A stretch of 64,000 nucleotides of DNA from Microbacterium suwonense (GTDB taxonomy: Bacteria > Actinomycetota > Actinomycetes > Actinomycetales > Microbacteriaceae), in assembly GCF_030296555.1 (NCBI RefSeq), contig NZ_AP027728.1, forward strand, positions 1,984,001 to 2,048,000, given 5' to 3'. Every line of letters starts with the position of its first letter. Within the stretch, counting starts at the first letter, position 1. The notes under the pieces were generated by a model. That model did no database searches and was not told the origin of the DNA. It saw only the letters and a program-made list of their open reading frames with translations. The translations under genes and the position numbers were made by a program. This document shows, piece after piece, positions 35,686 to 45,888 of the stretch.

Positions 35686-37077
35686 GGGATGTTCTCCACG
35701 GGGTCGTGCGGGGTGACAGGGTCGTGCGAAATGACAGCGCCGTGCGAGACTGGGTCGCGAGGGGGCTCGGTTCGCAGCGGATGAGCGCAGCGCCGTGCGC
35801 GGGGAGGTTCAGCCGCAGCGCACGGCCGCCCGGGGCGACACCGCGGGCGGCATCCGACTGCACGCGAACAGCCTCGGACGGGATGTCGTCCCCGGTCCAC
35901 AGCTCGGTCAGCCTGCTGCTGTCGGGGGAAATGCCAGCGAGCGCACGTCAAGCACCACCTCGCGCGCTGTCTCGGCGAGATTGAAGACGGCGGCATAGCG
36001 GACGCCATCGGAGCCGTCGGCACCCCAGATGACGGTGTCGCCCTCGCGGAAGAGCTCACGGCTGCCTGTGCCATCGCGCAACACGGCGAGCACGTCGGCA
36101 TTGCGGAACAGTGCGATGACCTCCGGATCGCTCGTGGGCAGATCACCGCCGATCATCAGCGGCGATCGGGCGATGATCCACAGCGTCAGCAATGAGATCC
36201 GCTCGGGAGCCGTGAAGCGATCCTGCCGGGGCTCGCCTCGCTCGGCGCGGATGCCGATGCGTCCCAGAGGAAGCATGTCTCCATCGGGCCAGCCATGCTC
36301 TGATGCGTACGGCGCCCAGCGGGCGAAGCGGGCGAAGTTCGCTTCGACGTCGTCCCAGCGGTCCCAGAGGTCATCGCAGATGCGCCACATGGTCGAGTGC
36401 TCCCGCAGGTGATCCAGATTCGCAAGAGACAGATCGCGGCCTGGTGAAAGGCTCAGCTCGATGGACCGGCCACTGCGCTCGATCGCACGTGCGTAGGCCT
36501 CGATATCGGCGGCCTGATACGGCCACAGCATGTCATCCGCCTTTATGAAGTCCACGCCCCACTGCGCATACAGCGCCAAGGTGCTGTCGTAATATGCCTG
36601 CGCGGCGCGGTGCGCATGATTCAGACCGACCATATCGGGGTTCCACTCGCAGGTATTGGACGGATCCGCGATGTCGGATGCGCGCACGTCCGAGCCGAGC
36701 ACGGGAGTGTCGGCCGTGAGCGCCCGCCGCGGGATTCCGCGCATGGTGTGGATGCCGAACCTCAACCCCAGTGCGTGGATCTTGCCTGCGAGCGGGGCGA
36801 AACCGCGTCCCCCGGCGGAACTCGGAAACCGCTCTGGATCCGGCACCAAACGCCCGTGATCGTCCATGCACAACGGCGCCGCGGGATTGTAGCCGTGACT
36901 CCGGGCGGTCGGATCGGACCAGTCGATATCGACCACGATCGTGTCCCAGCCGTACTCGAGCAGGTGCTCCGCCATGAACCGCGCGTTGGCGAGCACCTCG
37001 TCTTCGGTCACGGTGGTGCCGTAGCAGTCCCAGCTGTTCCAGCCCATCGGGGGGCGAGTCGAGATCGGAGTGGGCAT
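35654..37077 (-). CDS. GH27 alpha-galactosidase or beta-L-arabinopyranosidase, frameshifted
   Basis: The barrel is intact: RPPMGWNSWDCYGTTVTEDE at the start, nucleophile Asp in DFIKADDMLWPY, acid/base in MWRICDDLWDRW, then SPLMIGGDLPTSDPEVIAL. The C-terminal beta domain breaks at five G on the plus strand (35924-35928). One more base gives FPPDSSRLTELWTGDD, then RALRLNLPAHGAALIRCEPS. The restored frame stays open to 35654 and may carry an extra tail. Start at 37077 (MPTPISTRPPMGW) has GGAAGGA nearby. GH27 also contains beta-L-arabinopyranosidases; with araBD remnants and GH51 in the operon, that activity is plausible. Confidence 0.82.
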
Positions 37078-37114
37078 GAGATCCTTCCCTCGGATGTTCG
37101 GTGTGCCGGGCGGA

Positions 37115-38125
37115 TCAGAGCGCCGTGGATTCACGCTCGATGAGACGCACGGAGCCGACGACGGTGCGATAGTCGTCGGCCGCGCGCTTGCCCTCGATGC
37201 GATCGATAAGCATCGCTATCACGGCATCCGCCATCGCCGGATGGTCGGCGGCGATCGTGGTGAGCGACGGTGTGAGGAAGGACGCCAGTGGCACGTCATC
37301 GAAACCAACGACCTTGACGTCGTCCGGAACCCGACGACCCGCATCCGTCAGCGCTCGAGTCGCGCCGATCGCGACGACATCCGTCGAGCAGAACACGCCG
37401 TCGAGGTCCGGTACATCGGCGAGGAGGTCCGTCATCGCTGACTTCCCGCCTTCGAAGCTGAAGGGTGTCGAGCGTACCCTGTTCGCGGGAAGATCGGCAC
37501 CGCTTGCTCTCAGCGCCTCCTCGAACCCGCGCAGACGAGAGGTGGAGACGTCGACGGCTCCGCTTCGACTGCGGTACCCGCCGAGCATGGCAATGATGCG
37601 GCAGCCCTGATCGAGCAGATGCCCAGCCGCCAGCGCCGCCCCGTCCTCATTGGCCATCACGACGTGGTCGAGCGGACCGCTGAAAGCCCGCTCGCCGAGT
37701 ACGACTATGGGGAAGTCGCCGCGGAGCAGCACCGCGTCGTCGTCGTGCAGTTCGACGGCGCTGAGGATGAGCCCGTCGTAATTGCGCAGACGGGAGCGGG
37801 ATATCGCATCGAACTCCCGGTCCCGACTCGCCGCGGTCTGCTCCACTACGAGCTCGAATCCCCGTGCTGCGGCCCTGTCGATGAGCATGCTGGCAAGCAT
37901 GCCGAAGTAGGGTCTATCGATCTCGGGCACGGCGAGCGCGATCACACCGGTGCGCCCCTGCCGCAGGTTCCGTGCCGTGGTGTTGACGTGGTAGCCGAGC
38001 TCGGAGATCGATGCAAGCACCTTTCGGCGCGTCGAATCACGCACGTGCGCATGGCCGTTGATCACGTTGGACACGGTCATCGCCGAGACTCCGGCATGTG
38101 CCGCCACGTCCTGCATGGTCGTCAT
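37115..38125 (-). CDS. LacI family regulator of the plant-sugar operon
   Basis: A 336-residue LacI/GalR repressor. HTH MQDVAAHAGVSAMTVSNVIN, hinge NTTARNLRQGRTGVIAL, then the sugar-binding core (YDGLILSAVELHDDDAVLL; GVFCSTDVVAIGATRAL; VVGFDDVPLASFLTPSLTTI). GGGGAG precedes the ATG. It is second in the leftward operon, after GH51, so it is probably autoregulated. The two motif copies at 39653 and 49561 are candidate operators. Ligand likely an arabinose-, xylose- or galactose-type sugar. Confidence 0.88.
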   Translation of the reverse strand: MTTMQDVAAHAGVSAMTVSNVINGHAHVRDSTRRKVLASISELGYHVNTTARNLRQGRTGVIALAVPEIDRPYFGMLASMLIDRAAARGFELVVEQTAASRDREFDAISRSRLRNYDGLILSAVELHDDDAVLLRGDFPIVVLGERAFSGPLDHVVMANEDGAALAAGHLLDQGCRIIAMLGGYRSRSGAVDVSTSRLRGFEEALRASGADLPANRVRSTPFSFEGGKSAMTDLLADVPDLDGVFCSTDVVAIGATRALTDAGRRVPDDVKVVGFDDVPLASFLTPSLTTIAADHPAMADAVIAMLIDRIEGKRAADDYRTVVGSVRLIERESTAL

Positions 38126-38161
38126 GACAACTCCCCTCGAACACCGCAGATCCGCCGCCGC

Positions 38162-39607
38162 TCACTCGGCGACGGCGACGCGAACGGTGGCGACAGAGTG
38201 CGGTGGGAGCGTCAGCGTCACTTCGTCGCCGGAAACGGACACGGCGATATCGGACAGCACCACGGCATCAGGCGTGTCGAACGTGTTGTGAGCGGTCGCA
38301 GATGTCCCACCGAGCACTTGTGCGCGCAGCACATCCGTCACAGCCGCCGGCAGAGCGAACCCCGCCTTCGCCTCCCGATCCAGCGCAGTGTTCGTCAGGC
38401 TCACCGTGTAGGCGCCGTCCTTGTAAGACGCGGTCGCGTCGACATCCGCTCCCAACGCGCCGATCGGGACGTCTACATACTCGGCGTCCTGGTGGTCGGT
38501 GTACAGGTCGAACACGTGATAGGTCGGCGTGGTCAGCATCCGCCCGCCGTCGGTGAGGATCATCGCCTGCAGCACGTTCACCATCTGGGCGATATTCGCC
38601 ATCCGCACCCGATCGGCGTGACGGTGGAAGATGTTCAGGGTAATGGCCGCCACCGCAGCGTCCCGCAGCGTGTTCTGCTGATACAAGAAACCGGGATCGG
38701 TGCCCTCGTCCACGTCATACCAGGTCCCCCACTCGTCGACGATCAGGCCGACACGGCCGGTCGGGTCGTGCCTGTCCATGATCCGGCTGTGCCGGGTCAC
38801 CATCTCGTCCATCCGACGCGCCTGGCGCAGGGTCTCGTGCCATTCGAAGTCGCTGAAATCGAGGGCGGAACCCTTCCGGTCCCAGTCTGCGGTGGGCAGC
38901 GTGTAGTAGTGCAGGCTCAGGCCATCCATGTGTTCGACGGCTCGCGCCATCAGCGTCTCAGTCCACTCGTAATCATCGGCGTTCGCTCCGCAGGCGATCT
39001 TCGAGATCGGATGCTCGCCGTATCTGCGCACGTAGGTCTGGAACTGCCGGTACTGGTTCGCGTAGTGCAGCGGGAGCATGTTGCCCCCACACCCCCAGCT
39101 CTCATTCCCTACTCCGAAGAATTCCAGCTTCCACGGCTGTTCACGACCGTGCCGCTTTCGCAGCTCGGCCATCGGCGAGGTGGAATCAAGGGTCATGTAC
39201 TCGATCCAATCCTGCATCTCCGCCACCGTGCCGCTGCCGACGTTTCCGTTGATATACGCCTCTGCATCGAGCTGGTTCAGCAGTTCGAAGTACTCGTGCG
39301 TGCCAAACTCGTTCGATTCGACCACCCCGCCCCAGTGCGTGTTTACCATCGGCTGACGATCGGGTCCGACTCCCTTGAGCCAGTGGTATTCGTCCGCGAA
39401 GCACCCGCCCGGCCAGCGCACCAGCGGCACCCGGATCTGCCGCAGCGCATCGATCACATCGGTGCGGAGACCGTTGCGGTGCGGAATGTCGCTGCTCTCT
39501 CCGACCCAGACACCCTCGTAGATGCACCGGCCGAGGTGCTCCGCGAACTGGCCGTAGATCCGTCGATCAATCGTGGGAGCACCCAAAGTACGGGAGAGCG
39601 TGATCAT
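38162..39607 (-). CDS. abfA: GH51 alpha-L-arabinofuranosidase
   Basis: A 481-residue intracellular GH51 enzyme. [20 protein letters not shown] is the family start; [19 protein letters not shown] follows. Acid/base Glu169 in [11 protein letters not shown] and nucleophile Glu292 in IVDEWGTW. Length fits family enzymes (about 500). It frees L-arabinose from arabinan, arabinoxylan or arabinogalactan oligosaccharides. First gene of the operon, with AAGGAAA 5 bp before the ATG. Divergent from the ABC exporter at 39755. Confidence 0.92.
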   Translation of the reverse strand: MITLSRTLGAPTIDRRIYGQFAEHLGRCIYEGVWVGESSDIPHRNGLRTDVIDALRQIRVPLVRWPGGCFADEYHWLKGVGPDRQPMVNTHWGGVVESNEFGTHEYFELLNQLDAEAYINGNVGSGTVAEMQDWIEYMTLDSTSPMAELRKRHGREQPWKLEFFGVGNESWGCGGNMLPLHYANQYRQFQTYVRRYGEHPISKIACGANADDYEWTETLMARAVEHMDGLSLHYYTLPTADWDRKGSALDFSDFEWHETLRQARRMDEMVTRHSRIMDRHDPTGRVGLIVDEWGTWYDVDEGTDPGFLYQQNTLRDAAVAAITLNIFHRHADRVRMANIAQMVNVLQAMILTDGGRMLTTPTYHVFDLYTDHQDAEYVDVPIGALGADVDATASYKDGAYTVSLTNTALDREAKAGFALPAAVTDVLRAQVLGGTSATAHNTFDTPDAVVLSDIAVSVSGDEVTLTLPPHSVATVRVAVAE

Positions 39608-39652
39608 ACGTTTCCTTCACTGTACTCATCCGCCGTGGGCGGAGCGCGGTAA

Positions 39653-39665
39653 GTTTAACGATACA
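39653..39665. promoter_or_regulatory. Candidate operator upstream of GH51 operon
   Basis: GTTTAACGATACA matches GTGTAGCGATACA at 49561-49573 in 11 of 13 bases. It lies 46 bp upstream of the GH51 start, a good place for repressor binding over the promoter, and also upstream of the divergent ABC gene. The likely binder is the LacI protein of this operon or the ROK regulator. Confidence 0.45.
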
Positions 39666-39754
39666 TGGTTTGCTGGCATCTTCACCCCTTGAAAGGCTTC
39701 CGCGTGAAATTCCTCTCCTTGAGCGGGCCCGCACGATCCCGAATGGGAGCGGTG

Positions 39755-41518
39755 ATGACATCTGCGCGATCCTCCGCCACTCAGCTCGATGCCGATCATC
39801 CGCTCCGCTCGGTGTTCCGCCTGCTGCGCCCGCACCGCCGCAGGCTGATCGCCGCTGCAGCGCTCTTTCCACTGAAGGACACGCCGCAATGGCTCATGCC
39901 CGTGGTCACCGCCAGCGTCATCGACGTCGTGGTCGCAGGCGGGCCGCCGGAGGCGCTGGCGATGTGGGCGGGCATCGCGTTCCTCGCAGTCGCGCAAAAC
40001 TACCCGACGCATGTCGCCTACACGAAACTGTTCATGCGCTCGGTGCGCCGTCTAGGCGCGGATCTGCGCAACGCGTTGACCGCGCGGCTGCAGAGCCTCT
40101 CGATCGGCTTTCACTCGCGCACATCTTCGTCGATCGTGCAGACAAAGGTCGTGCGCGACGTCGAGAACATCGAGTTGATGCTGCAGCAGGTCACTCATCC
40201 CGTACTCGCGCAGACGATGGTCATCTCGGGTGCGATCGTGATGACCGCGCTGACCATGCCCACGTTCCTGCCGGTGTACGCTCTGACCATCCCGATCGCC
40301 GTGCTCCTGCGCTATCTGCTGGCCAGGCGCTCGCGTCAGCGCAACGAGGCATTCCGGCAGAACGTCGAGGTATTCGCCGGACGCGTGGGGGAGATGGCGA
40401 CGCTCATCCCGATCACGCGCGCGCACGGCATTGAGGCGACGGCGCAGGAGCGCGTCGCCGAGGGCGCGGAAGGCGTCAAGGCATCGGGCTACGCTCTAGA
40501 TCTGCTCAACGGCAGATTCCAGTCTCTGTCGTGGGTCGTGCTGCAACTGCTCAGCGTCATCTGCCTGATGTCGGCAGCCTGGACCGCCATCACCGGTTGG
40601 GGGCAGATCACACCAGGGCAGGTCGTGCAGCTGTCGGCCTACTTCGGGCTGATCACGGGCGGCGTCACTCAAGTGCTGATGGTGATCCCCGTGGGTGCAC
40701 GTGGCCTGGAGTCGGTACGGTCGATCGCGGAGGTGCTGACCGAACCGGATCTGGAGGAGAACGAGGGCAGAGCCGTCGTCGAAGAGGTTCGCGGCAGACT
40801 GCGGTTCGAGCAGGTGAGTCTGCGATACGGCGAGGCTGAAGCCGAGGCCGTATCCGACGTCGATCTGGACATCGCACCAGGCGAGACGGTCGCATTCGTC
40901 GGCCCCTCCGGGTCCGGCAAGTCGACCCTGCTGAATCTGGCGCTCGGGTTCCTGCGTCCGACGAGCGGGCGACTGCTGCTCGATGAAGCGGATGCCGCGA
41001 CTCTCGATCTGCGCACGTACCGTCGGCATTTGTCGGTCGTGCCACAGGAGTCCGTGCTGTTCGAAGGATCGATCCGCGACAACGTCGCGTACGGACTCGG
41101 CGACGTGCCGGACGAGCGCATCCGCGCAGCCCTGCAGGATGCCAACGCCGCGGAGATCGTGGATGCACTGCCCGAAGGGTGGAACACCCTGGTGGGCGAG
41201 CGCGGAGCGAGACTCTCGGGCGGACAGCGTCAACGGATCGCGATCGCCCGCGCGTTGGTGCGCGACCCGAAGGTGCTCCTGCTCGATGAAGCGACCAGTG
41301 CGCTGGACAACGAGTCCGAGATGCTCGTCCAGCAGGCGCTGTCGCGGCTCATGGCCGGTCGCACGACGCTAGTGGTAGCCCACAGGCTCTCCACAATCCG
41401 CGATGCGAACCGCATCGTCGTGCTCGATCGCGGACGCATCGTCGAGATCGGCGACCACGACGAACTCATGAGCATCGGTGGCCGGTACGCCGCGCTGCAG
41501 AGGCTTCAGCAGCGCTGA
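39755..41518 (+). CDS. ABC exporter, fused membrane and ATPase domains
   Basis: A 587-residue half-size exporter. Start chosen at 39755 (MTSARSS) with GGGAG 5 bp upstream. Six hydrophobic segments to about residue 310. ATPase: Walker [11 protein letters not shown], signature LSGGQRQRIAIARAL, Walker [14 protein letters not shown]-loop VVAHRLSTIRDANR. It would act as a homodimer. It sits between two sugar operons and is convergent with the ROK gene; a link to sugar use is not evident from sequence. Confidence 0.87.
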   Translation: MTSARSSATQLDADHPLRSVFRLLRPHRRRLIAAAALFPLKDTPQWLMPVVTASVIDVVVAGGPPEALAMWAGIAFLAVAQNYPTHVAYTKLFMRSVRRLGADLRNALTARLQSLSIGFHSRTSSSIVQTKVVRDVENIELMLQQVTHPVLAQTMVISGAIVMTALTMPTFLPVYALTIPIAVLLRYLLARRSRQRNEAFRQNVEVFAGRVGEMATLIPITRAHGIEATAQERVAEGAEGVKASGYALDLLNGRFQSLSWVVLQLLSVICLMSAAWTAITGWGQITPGQVVQLSAYFGLITGGVTQVLMVIPVGARGLESVRSIAEVLTEPDLEENEGRAVVEEVRGRLRFEQVSLRYGEAEAEAVSDVDLDIAPGETVAFVGPSGSGKSTLLNLALGFLRPTSGRLLLDEADAATLDLRTYRRHLSVVPQESVLFEGSIRDNVAYGLGDVPDERIRAALQDANAAEIVDALPEGWNTLVGERGARLSGGQRQRIAIARALVRDPKVLLLDEATSALDNESEMLVQQALSRLMAGRTTLVVAHRLSTIRDANRIVVLDRGRIVEIGDHDELMSIGGRYAALQRLQQR

Positions 41519-41582
41519 TAGACGACTACTCGACCGACGAGTTCCAACCGCGGGTCGATCCCTCCCCTATGAACAGCGACGT

Positions 41583-42821
41583 TCAGAGCACCACTGGGAT
41601 GCGAGTGGTCAGCAGCCCGGCATCCACCAGCGACCGCTCCAGTGCGATCATGGCAATGCCGGTGACGACAGGATTGCCACGCACAGCAGAGATCTCCAGC
41701 TCCACAGCGGCACCCGCTCGCCCAGGCGACTGCGACCGCATCCGTTCGCGGGCAGGCGAGAGCAGCTGGCCACCCAGTGCCCACGTGGTCCAGCCAGTCA
41801 GTGTCACGACATCCGGATTCACCACCGCAACGAGATCCGCAAGCGCTGAACCGAGGTAATAAGCCGTCCGCGCGACCGTCTCTCGCGCGGCATCGTCCGG
41901 AGTCGAGCTCTCGGCCGCATGAGCGAGCAGCGAGATGAAGTCGCTCTGCAGCTCGACATCGGCGAGCGGATGCGAAGGAGCCAGCTCGCGCAGTGTGTGC
42001 TGGATTCCCGGAACGCCGATGTATGCTTCCACGCAGCCGCGCCGACCGCACCGGCACAGTCTGCCATCGAGCATGAGCAGCGAATGCCCCCACTCGCCGG
42101 CCGAGTTGGTCGCGCCGCGCAGCACCTCGCCTTCGAGGACAATACCGGCGCCGACCCCGGTCCCCAGGTTGACCGTGGCCAGACTCGCCGCCGACCGCCC
42201 CCGGCCCAGCCAACGCTCCGCATTGACCATCGCCTTCAGTGGATTGTCGATCACGAGGGGCAGGCCCACTCGCTCGCGCAGCCGGTCCAGCTCCACACTG
42301 CGCCATTCCCAGTTGGGGACCACCACAGCCATGCCCGATGGCTCCTGGATCAACCCGGGCAGCGAGATCCCCGCTCCGAGCACACCCTCACGGCACACTC
42401 CCTCGCTCTGAAGCAGTTCGTCCACCACGAGGCCGATGGTCTCGACGATCGATCCCGGCTCAAGCACATGCTCGTCGCGCGCGCTCTCGGTGTAGCTGAC
42501 CTGGTTCAGCGCGGTGTCGAACATCGTTGCGCGCACATAGGTCTCGGCGACGTCGATGCCGAGAATCCGACCGCGAGCGGCGTTCATCCCGAAGATCGAC
42601 GTCGGGCGACCTACCCGCCCAGCGGAGACCTTCGTCTCAGCGAGTACATCGGCCTCGATGAGCTCGTTCACGATCGTGACCACCGTCGCGGGGCTCAGCC
42701 CGGTGGAGCGCATGAGATCGTTGCGGGTTGTCTCGCCCGCTGACAGCACCGCATGCAGCACGTCGATCATGGAATCGCTACGGATGTCGCGCGAGGTCCG
42801 GCGCGGCACGACACCCCTCAT
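41583..42821 (-). CDS. ROK family transcriptional regulator (NagC/XylR type)
   Basis: A 412-residue repressor. Start at 42821 fixed by ATGA overlap with the GH2 stop. N-terminal winged helix (TTRNDLMRSTGLSPATVVTI), then a ROK sugar-kinase-like fold: ILGIDVAETYVRATMFD, LATVNLGTGVGAGIVLEG and the zinc site CRCGRRGCVEAYIG. It is the last gene of the LplB-LplC-SBP-YesL-GH2 operon and likely controls it in response to a sugar. Confidence 0.88.
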   Translation of the reverse strand: MRGVVPRRTSRDIRSDSMIDVLHAVLSAGETTRNDLMRSTGLSPATVVTIVNELIEADVLAETKVSAGRVGRPTSIFGMNAARGRILGIDVAETYVRATMFDTALNQVSYTESARDEHVLEPGSIVETIGLVVDELLQSEGVCREGVLGAGISLPGLIQEPSGMAVVVPNWEWRSVELDRLRERVGLPLVIDNPLKAMVNAERWLGRGRSAASLATVNLGTGVGAGIVLEGEVLRGATNSAGEWGHSLLMLDGRLCRCGRRGCVEAYIGVPGIQHTLRELAPSHPLADVELQSDFISLLAHAAESSTPDDAARETVARTAYYLGSALADLVAVVNPDVVTLTGWTTWALGGQLLSPARERMRSQSPGRAGAAVELEISAVRGNPVVTGIAMIALERSLVDAGLLTTRIPVVL

Positions 42822-45179
42822 AGTTGAACCGTAACAGGAGGGAGGCCCTCTGCGCACACCTGCACTGTGCCCGCATCCTCGGCGCGGACGAACACCGCGA
42901 GCCGCCCGTCGAACGTGCGGCGCATCGTGCTGGTATACGGCGTGATATCGGCGAGATCGCCGTTCTCGATGCTGACCCGCGCTCCATCCGTCACGACCGT
43001 TACCGGCAGCTCTCCGGCGGCGAGGCGGCCCTGCGCATCCAGCAGGCGGCACTCGATCTGGATGACACTGTCGATCGCGATCCCGGCATCCCGGCATCGC
43101 CGTGCCGCGTCGGCCGGCGGATGCCAGACATCGGCCGCAAACACGACGGGCCTACCAGCGTGCGCGAGCTCGTCGCGAGCGACGACGACGTCGCCGTCGC
43201 GCACCTCCAGCACGAACATTGCAGTGGATGCCGGAACCGTGGCGGACCAGAACCCGCCCTCTTCGTCGAACGACAGGGGCACCGGCGAACCGTCGCAGGT
43301 GAGATGCGGTGCACCACCACCGGCGAAGCAAAGTACCTCGATCGGCTCTTCAGCACCGTCCCAGTTCCGGGACACCGGGTGAGTCCAGAACGACTTCCGG
43401 TCGAGGCCGGCCGGCTGGGCGCGCACGGCGAGGTGAGCGGTCGGCGCTTGCGTCCACCAGCTGCGTCGCAGGTGCCACTCGGACTTGGTGAAACCGGCCA
43501 AGGTCAGCATCCCCGCATCGGATCCGTGCACCGGCCAGCCGCGCGCTTCTCCGAGGTAGTCGATCCCAGTCCAGAGAAACTGGCCGGCTACGAAGTCGTT
43601 CTCGGCCACCGCACGCCACTGCGCATAACCGTGGCCGTTCTCGCTTCCGATCAGCGGCTGATCGGGGAAGCGTCGATGATCGTCCGGGTACAGACGCTCC
43701 TTGTAGTTGTATCCGATCAGATCCAGGTCGTCGAGCAGTCCGGTGCGGCTGGACAGCTCCGGGAACGCCGCGGCGAGTGTCACGGGTCGGGTCGGATCGG
43801 CCTCTCGCACGATCGCGCTCAGCCGGCGGGCGATGGTCGTCAGCCGCCGCACATCCGGGCGGGTCGGATCGTACATGCGCTCCTGTGCCGGTTTGTCGGC
43901 GTCGTTGTTCCCGGTCATCTGCTCGAACAGCACACTGGCGTATGGATCGTTGGGGTAGTCGACCTCGTTGCCGATGCTCCATGCGATGATCGACGGATGG
44001 TTGCGGTGCGCGGCGATCTGGTCGCGCAGGTCGCGCTCATGCCATGCCGGGAAGTGCGTTGCATAACCCTCGTGCCGGGGCGGATACACGTTGTGCCCCT
44101 GCCACCACTTGTTCTTGGGATTCTCCCATTCGTCGAAGGCCTCGTCGATCACGAACAGGCCCAGCGCATCGCAGAGTGCGTACAACGCCCGATCGTGGGG
44201 ATTGTGCGCCATGCGGACCGCATTCGCCCCCATCTCCTTCAGAGTCAGCAGCCGTCGCAGCCAGACCGACGGCGGCACGGCGACGCCGAAGCAACCGGCG
44301 TCCTCGTGCAGGCAGACGCCCTTCAGCGTGCGCTCCTCGCCGTTGATCGAGAACCCGTGATCGGGATCGAATGCAAAGGTGCGGATGCCGACGATCTCGT
44401 CGTACTCGGCCGAAGCGCCGTTCCAGTTGAGCGTAGTGGTGAGCTGGTACAGGTGCGGATCGGCATCCGACCACAGCTGCGGCTCCGGAATCCGCAATTC
44501 GGTCCCGATTCCGGCGGTGCCGCCTGCGGGTACTTCGAAGACGGCATCGACAATGTGCGTCCGGCCGGATGCCGGCGAGCGCAACTCGTGCCGGACCCGC
44601 CCCCGACTGCTTCTGCCGCACTGCTGGCAATGGTCTGATCGATGTGCACGACGGCCTCGTCGGCATGAGCCGACACAGTCGTGAATGCGGTCTGCAGCAC
44701 GCGCACCGGAGCGTGCACCCGCAAGGACACCGCCCGGACGATCCCGGCGCCGTTGTACCATCGCGAGTCCGAGATCTCGGTGCGATCCACACGTACGGCG
44801 ATCACCAGCTCGTCGTCGGACGCGTAGGAGGCGATCTCGGTCAGATCGAACGAGAACGGAACATGTCCGTTGGGCCGCCCCCCAGGTGGTACCCGTTGAC
44901 CCAGACCTGCGCGTTCTTGTACGCGCCCGCGAAGGCGAGCTCGATCTGCGCGTCGTCAGCGAGGTCCAGCCCGCCCAGCGCGACGCGTGTCCGATACCAG
45001 CCGATGCCGCCTGCCAGATAGCCCGTGCCGCTGGAGTGCTCGGACGAGAAGTCCTGCTCGACGCTCCAATCGTGGGGCACGCGAACTGCGCGCCATGCGG
45101 AGTCGTCGAAGCCCTTCGCGGAGGCGCCCGGGAGATCGGCGAGTATGAAGCGCCAGTCATCGATGGTGAACGTCTGCAT
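42818..45179 (-). CDS. GH2 beta-galactosidase-like enzyme, two frameshifts
   Basis: Three frames join into one GH2 protein of about 787 residues. The jelly-roll start is MQTFTIDDWRFILADLPG and YKNAQVWVNGYHLGG. It breaks at six C (44878-44883) and continues as RPNGHVPFSFDLTEI. A second break at five C (44600-44604) leads into RVRHELRSPASGRTHIVDAV. Both are mended by one added base. The barrel has acid/base Glu in SIGNEVDYPND and the nucleophile in LIGSENGHGY. C-terminal beta domains follow. Likely cuts beta-galactosides or related links in imported oligosaccharides. Start 45179 is 5 bp after the YesL stop. Confidence 0.83.
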
Positions 45180-45183
45180 GGGC

Positions 45184-45825
45184 TCAGCTTTCCTCGGGCG
45201 TGTCGATGTACCTGTTGAAGACATGCGCGAGAAGCGCACCGTTGACGACCGCGATGCCTGCGAAGCCGATCAGCAGCCAGAGCAGTCCGTAGCCGGTGGC
45301 TTGCGGATAGAACACTGTGATCACCGCGCACAGCGCGATCACGACGAGCGCCAGCAGCGTGGTGAACGGGTGCCTCCACGACAGCAGCCGGGCGTTGCGG
45401 ATGGTCTCCCGAATGGTGCCCTCGAACTTCGCCAGATAGGGGAACAGCCACAGCACTGTCACGAGTGCCAGGAAGACCAGCACATACCAGACAGCGAACA
45501 GCGCCAACTGCAGGATCACAACCGTCACGAGTTCCGAGACCACGATGTGCCAGGCTGCGAAGACTGCCGATGCGCCGAACAGCAGTCCCCAGATCGCCGT
45601 TCCCTGGCGGAAGTTACTCCGGAAGGAGCGGAGATAGTCGCCGGTGATCGTCTGGTCGGTACCGGTCGCGATGCGCATCGCCGTGAAGTTCAGTGCGGTC
45701 AGCGACGCCCCGAGCGTGAAGAGAGGAAGCGACGTCACGATGAACAGAATGTTCAGGATCATGATGTCGGCGATGCGCGTGAGGGTCCTCATCAGCGCTG
45801 AGTCGGCCGCGAAGATGCTTGCCAT
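45184..45825 (-). CDS. YesL family (DUF624) membrane protein
   Basis: A 213-residue protein with five or six hydrophobic segments and the DUF624 signature (NILFIVTSLPLFTLGASLTA near residue 25). YesL-type proteins occur in Lpl/Yes-type polysaccharide uptake operons of Firmicutes and actinobacteria; their role is not settled. It sits between the binding protein and GH2, which fits this pattern. Confidence 0.85.
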   Translation of the reverse strand: MASIFAADSALMRTLTRIADIMILNILFIVTSLPLFTLGASLTALNFTAMRIATGTDQTITGDYLRSFRSNFRQGTAIWGLLFGASAVFAAWHIVVSELVTVVILQLALFAVWYVLVFLALVTVLWLFPYLAKFEGTIRETIRNARLLSWRHPFTTLLALVVIALCAVITVFYPQATGYGLLWLLIGFAGIAVVNGALLAHVFNRYIDTPEES

Positions 45826-45888
45826 TCCTCATCCTCTCGTAGGGCCGGGCGGGCCCGCACAGCGGTCCCGCCCGGCATTCTTGCAGTC

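Noticed and set aside
37619..39652. A 677-codon plus-strand frame over LacI and GH51
   Set aside because: Antisense shadow; GH51 catalytic motifs are unmistakable on the other strand.
42824..44638. A 604-codon plus-strand frame over GH2
   Set aside because: Antisense shadow of GH2; no recognisable motif.
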